Shown: positions 62,773-64,000 of the stretch, piece by piece
Layout of the letters: every line of letters starts with the position of its first letter
Position numbering within the stretch: the first letter of the stretch is position 1
Assembly: GCA_934481345.1 (NCBI GenBank)
Contig: CAKSPF010000003.1
Coordinates: 177,187 to 241,186 of the forward strand
DNA from: an uncultured Clostridia bacterium
GTDB lineage: Bacteria; Bacillota; Clostridia; UMGS1810
Length of the DNA: 64,000 nt
Direction: 5' to 3'
Made by a program: the position numbers and the translations under genes
Notes under the pieces: generated by a model
Told to the model about the DNA's origin: nothing
Databases searched by the model: none
What the model saw: the letters and a program-made list of their open reading frames with translations, nothing else

Positions 62773-63858
62773 TCACTGTTTATTTATTATCCTGCTGATT
62801 GCATCATATGTCCGTTCACAGTTTGTTGTTTTTGATTTAAAGCCGTAATCAAAAAATTCTTCTGTTCTTTTTTTGTATTCACTCGGCATTTGTGCATTGT
62901 TTTCAAGGCATCGGCGAATATAATCAAGAAGCGGTTCCAAGCTTTCAAAAACAGGTCCGAAGCCGTCCGCACGGCAGTCAAAATATCCTTTTTTGTAATG
63001 CCTTTCAAAAAAAGCTTTTTCTTCAAACCAAAAATATGCCGACGGTTTCTGCATATATGCAAAGTCAAACAGAATGCTTGAATAATCGGTAATAAGTACC
63101 GCAGAATCCATGAGCAGATTTTGAACATCATAATCCTTAAACTCAGCAATTTTTATATCTGGATTGCCGGATTTGAAAAGTCCGGCATACGGCTGCAGCT
63201 CATAGTGCAGATACAATACCATTTCGTATCCGTATTTTTTCAGAATATCTGCCGTTTGGCTGCAGTTTATAAGCTCGCTGTAGTTTTTATAGTAATCGCT
63301 TTTTATAAATTCCTCTTTTGACAGATTTCTCAGATATATTCTCCATGTCGGCATTATAAGTATTTGCTTTTTCACCCGATGTTCTGTCAAAAGCCTGTCA
63401 TATCGGCAAAGTCCGAGTCTTTGCACAACTCCGTCGGGATGGCGGAAATTACCGCACACAAAATTAAATTCCGGAATTGCCGTACACACAAACAAGTCAA
63501 GCCTTGAATCGGGATAATACAATTCCTTTAAATCCGTTTCAATTATTCCGTGCTGCAAAAACACTTTTTTTGTATGCACAAGTCCGAGCTTTGCGTCAAG
63601 CAGAGCAAATCTGTAAGTATCGGGTGCGTACCCCATAATATGTGTGCTTATGCAAACCCCGGCGCACGCAAACGAGAGCATATGTTCAAAAGTATTTGGC
63701 TGTATAATCCGTCCGAGCTCTGCAGCACGGCTGTAATCGCAGGAGTTTTTGTCTATTATATATGCCGCATTGATTTCCGGATGATTTCTGCACAAATATC
63801 TGAAAAAGTGGTATCCGTTATCGCGCGCGTCCGTTTTGCGCTCGCATATTATCCACAA
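62773..63858 (-). CDS. CDP-glycerol glycerophosphotransferase family protein, 5' end uncertain
   Basis: At least 361 residues. It has the family blocks NPEINAAYIID, FLQHGIIETDLKELY and ILITDYSSILFDFAYMQKPSAYFWFEE, so it should transfer polyol-phosphate units in wall teichoic-acid-like synthesis. The listed start is a TTG without a ribosome site. The frame remains open to 63930 with family-like residues (ARLISPAAKVLPKYKN) and ends at TAA 63931-63933. An ATG in another frame at about 63927 has AGG upstream; a frameshift or loss of the true 5' end is likely. Confidence 0.8.
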   Translation of the reverse strand: MWIICERKTDARDNGYHFFRYLCRNHPEINAAYIIDKNSCDYSRAAELGRIIQPNTFEHMLSFACAGVCISTHIMGYAPDTYRFALLDAKLGLVHTKKVFLQHGIIETDLKELYYPDSRLDLFVCTAIPEFNFVCGNFRHPDGVVQRLGLCRYDRLLTEHRVKKQILIMPTWRIYLRNLSKEEFIKSDYYKNYSELINCSQTADILKKYGYEMVLYLHYELQPYAGLFKSGNPDIKIAEFKDYDVQNLLMDSAVLITDYSSILFDFAYMQKPSAYFWFEEKAFFERHYKKGYFDCRADGFGPVFESLEPLLDYIRRCLENNAQMPSEYKKRTEEFFDYGFKSKTTNCERTYDAISRIINKQ

Positions 63859-63968
63859 ATTTTTATATTTCGGCAGAACCTTTGCCGCAGGTGAAATTAA
63901 ACGCGCAAAGCAATAATAAACAGCATATGATTAGCGCCTATTAGGAAAACACACTGTCAAAGGGGTTT

Positions 63969-63990
63969 GTAGCGGGGGTTAGCCCGCTAC
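63969..63990. repeat. Inverted repeat at window end
   Basis: GTAGCGGG (63969-63976) and CCCGCTAC (63983-63990) with a six-base loop. It lies upstream of the 5'-uncertain transferase gene. It may be a terminator of an outside gene or another repeat. Confidence 0.5.
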
Positions 63991-64000
63991 TGCGGTATCT

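Overview
The window looks like a chromosomal segment of a Gram-positive, spore-forming-lineage anaerobe of class Clostridia. Support: SpoIIR, WalR/WalK with YycH/YycI-type partners, an HprK-like kinase, a glmS ribozyme, a PerR-rubrerythrin-rubredoxin operon, and four S-layer-homology (SLH) proteins. The mix of SLH, copper-amine-oxidase-like 'stalk' domains, CBM-rich secreted proteins and GH10 enzymes resembles fibre-degrading gut or rumen Clostridia such as the Monoglobus group; that assignment is an inference.

Left third (1-23.2 kb, all minus strand): a surface polysaccharide locus. From promoter-proximal to distal it has a PocR/AraC regulator, an SLH-anchored CBM protein, an SLH protein, a Gld-type ABC system (ATPase, fused permease-GldG, DUF4340 protein), a GH10 enzyme whose start overlaps the DUF4340 stop, CBM-only secreted proteins, a 1438-residue multi-CBM GH10 enzyme, a CBM9-stalk protein and a sugar-binding lipoprotein cut by the window edge. 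Both GH10 domains keep the two catalytic glutamates but share non-canonical residues in the sugar-binding subsites. A divergent FAD oxidoreductase follows.

Middle (24.7-40.4 kb): ybaB, a walRK operon with yycH, yycI and an extra secreted protein, dacF, the PerR peroxide-defence operon with a clear palindromic operator, a mobile-element remnant (IS3-type end, truncated phage holin, duplicated fragments of tRNA-Trp), a small alarmone synthetase, an FAD dehydrogenase, HU and an SLH protein.

40.4-47.9 kb: a RiPP-like cassette (PqqD-like carrier, S26B-type peptidase, ABC exporter, secreted protein, 57-residue candidate precursor ending in Ser, HprK-like kinase apparently starting at AUA). It is bordered by a family of hairpin-rich repeats with terminal inverted repeats. 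A DUF559 nuclease gene is embedded in them, and its last codons come from a repeat.

47.9-64 kb: the probable main S-layer protein with a strong promoter and structured leader, pyrG, ispE, spoIIR, glmS behind its ribozyme, a trio of small conserved proteins, a stalk protein, and a minus-strand surface-glycan cluster (CDP-glycerol-type transferase, two GT2 enzymes, flippase). More copies of the repeat lie between these genes.
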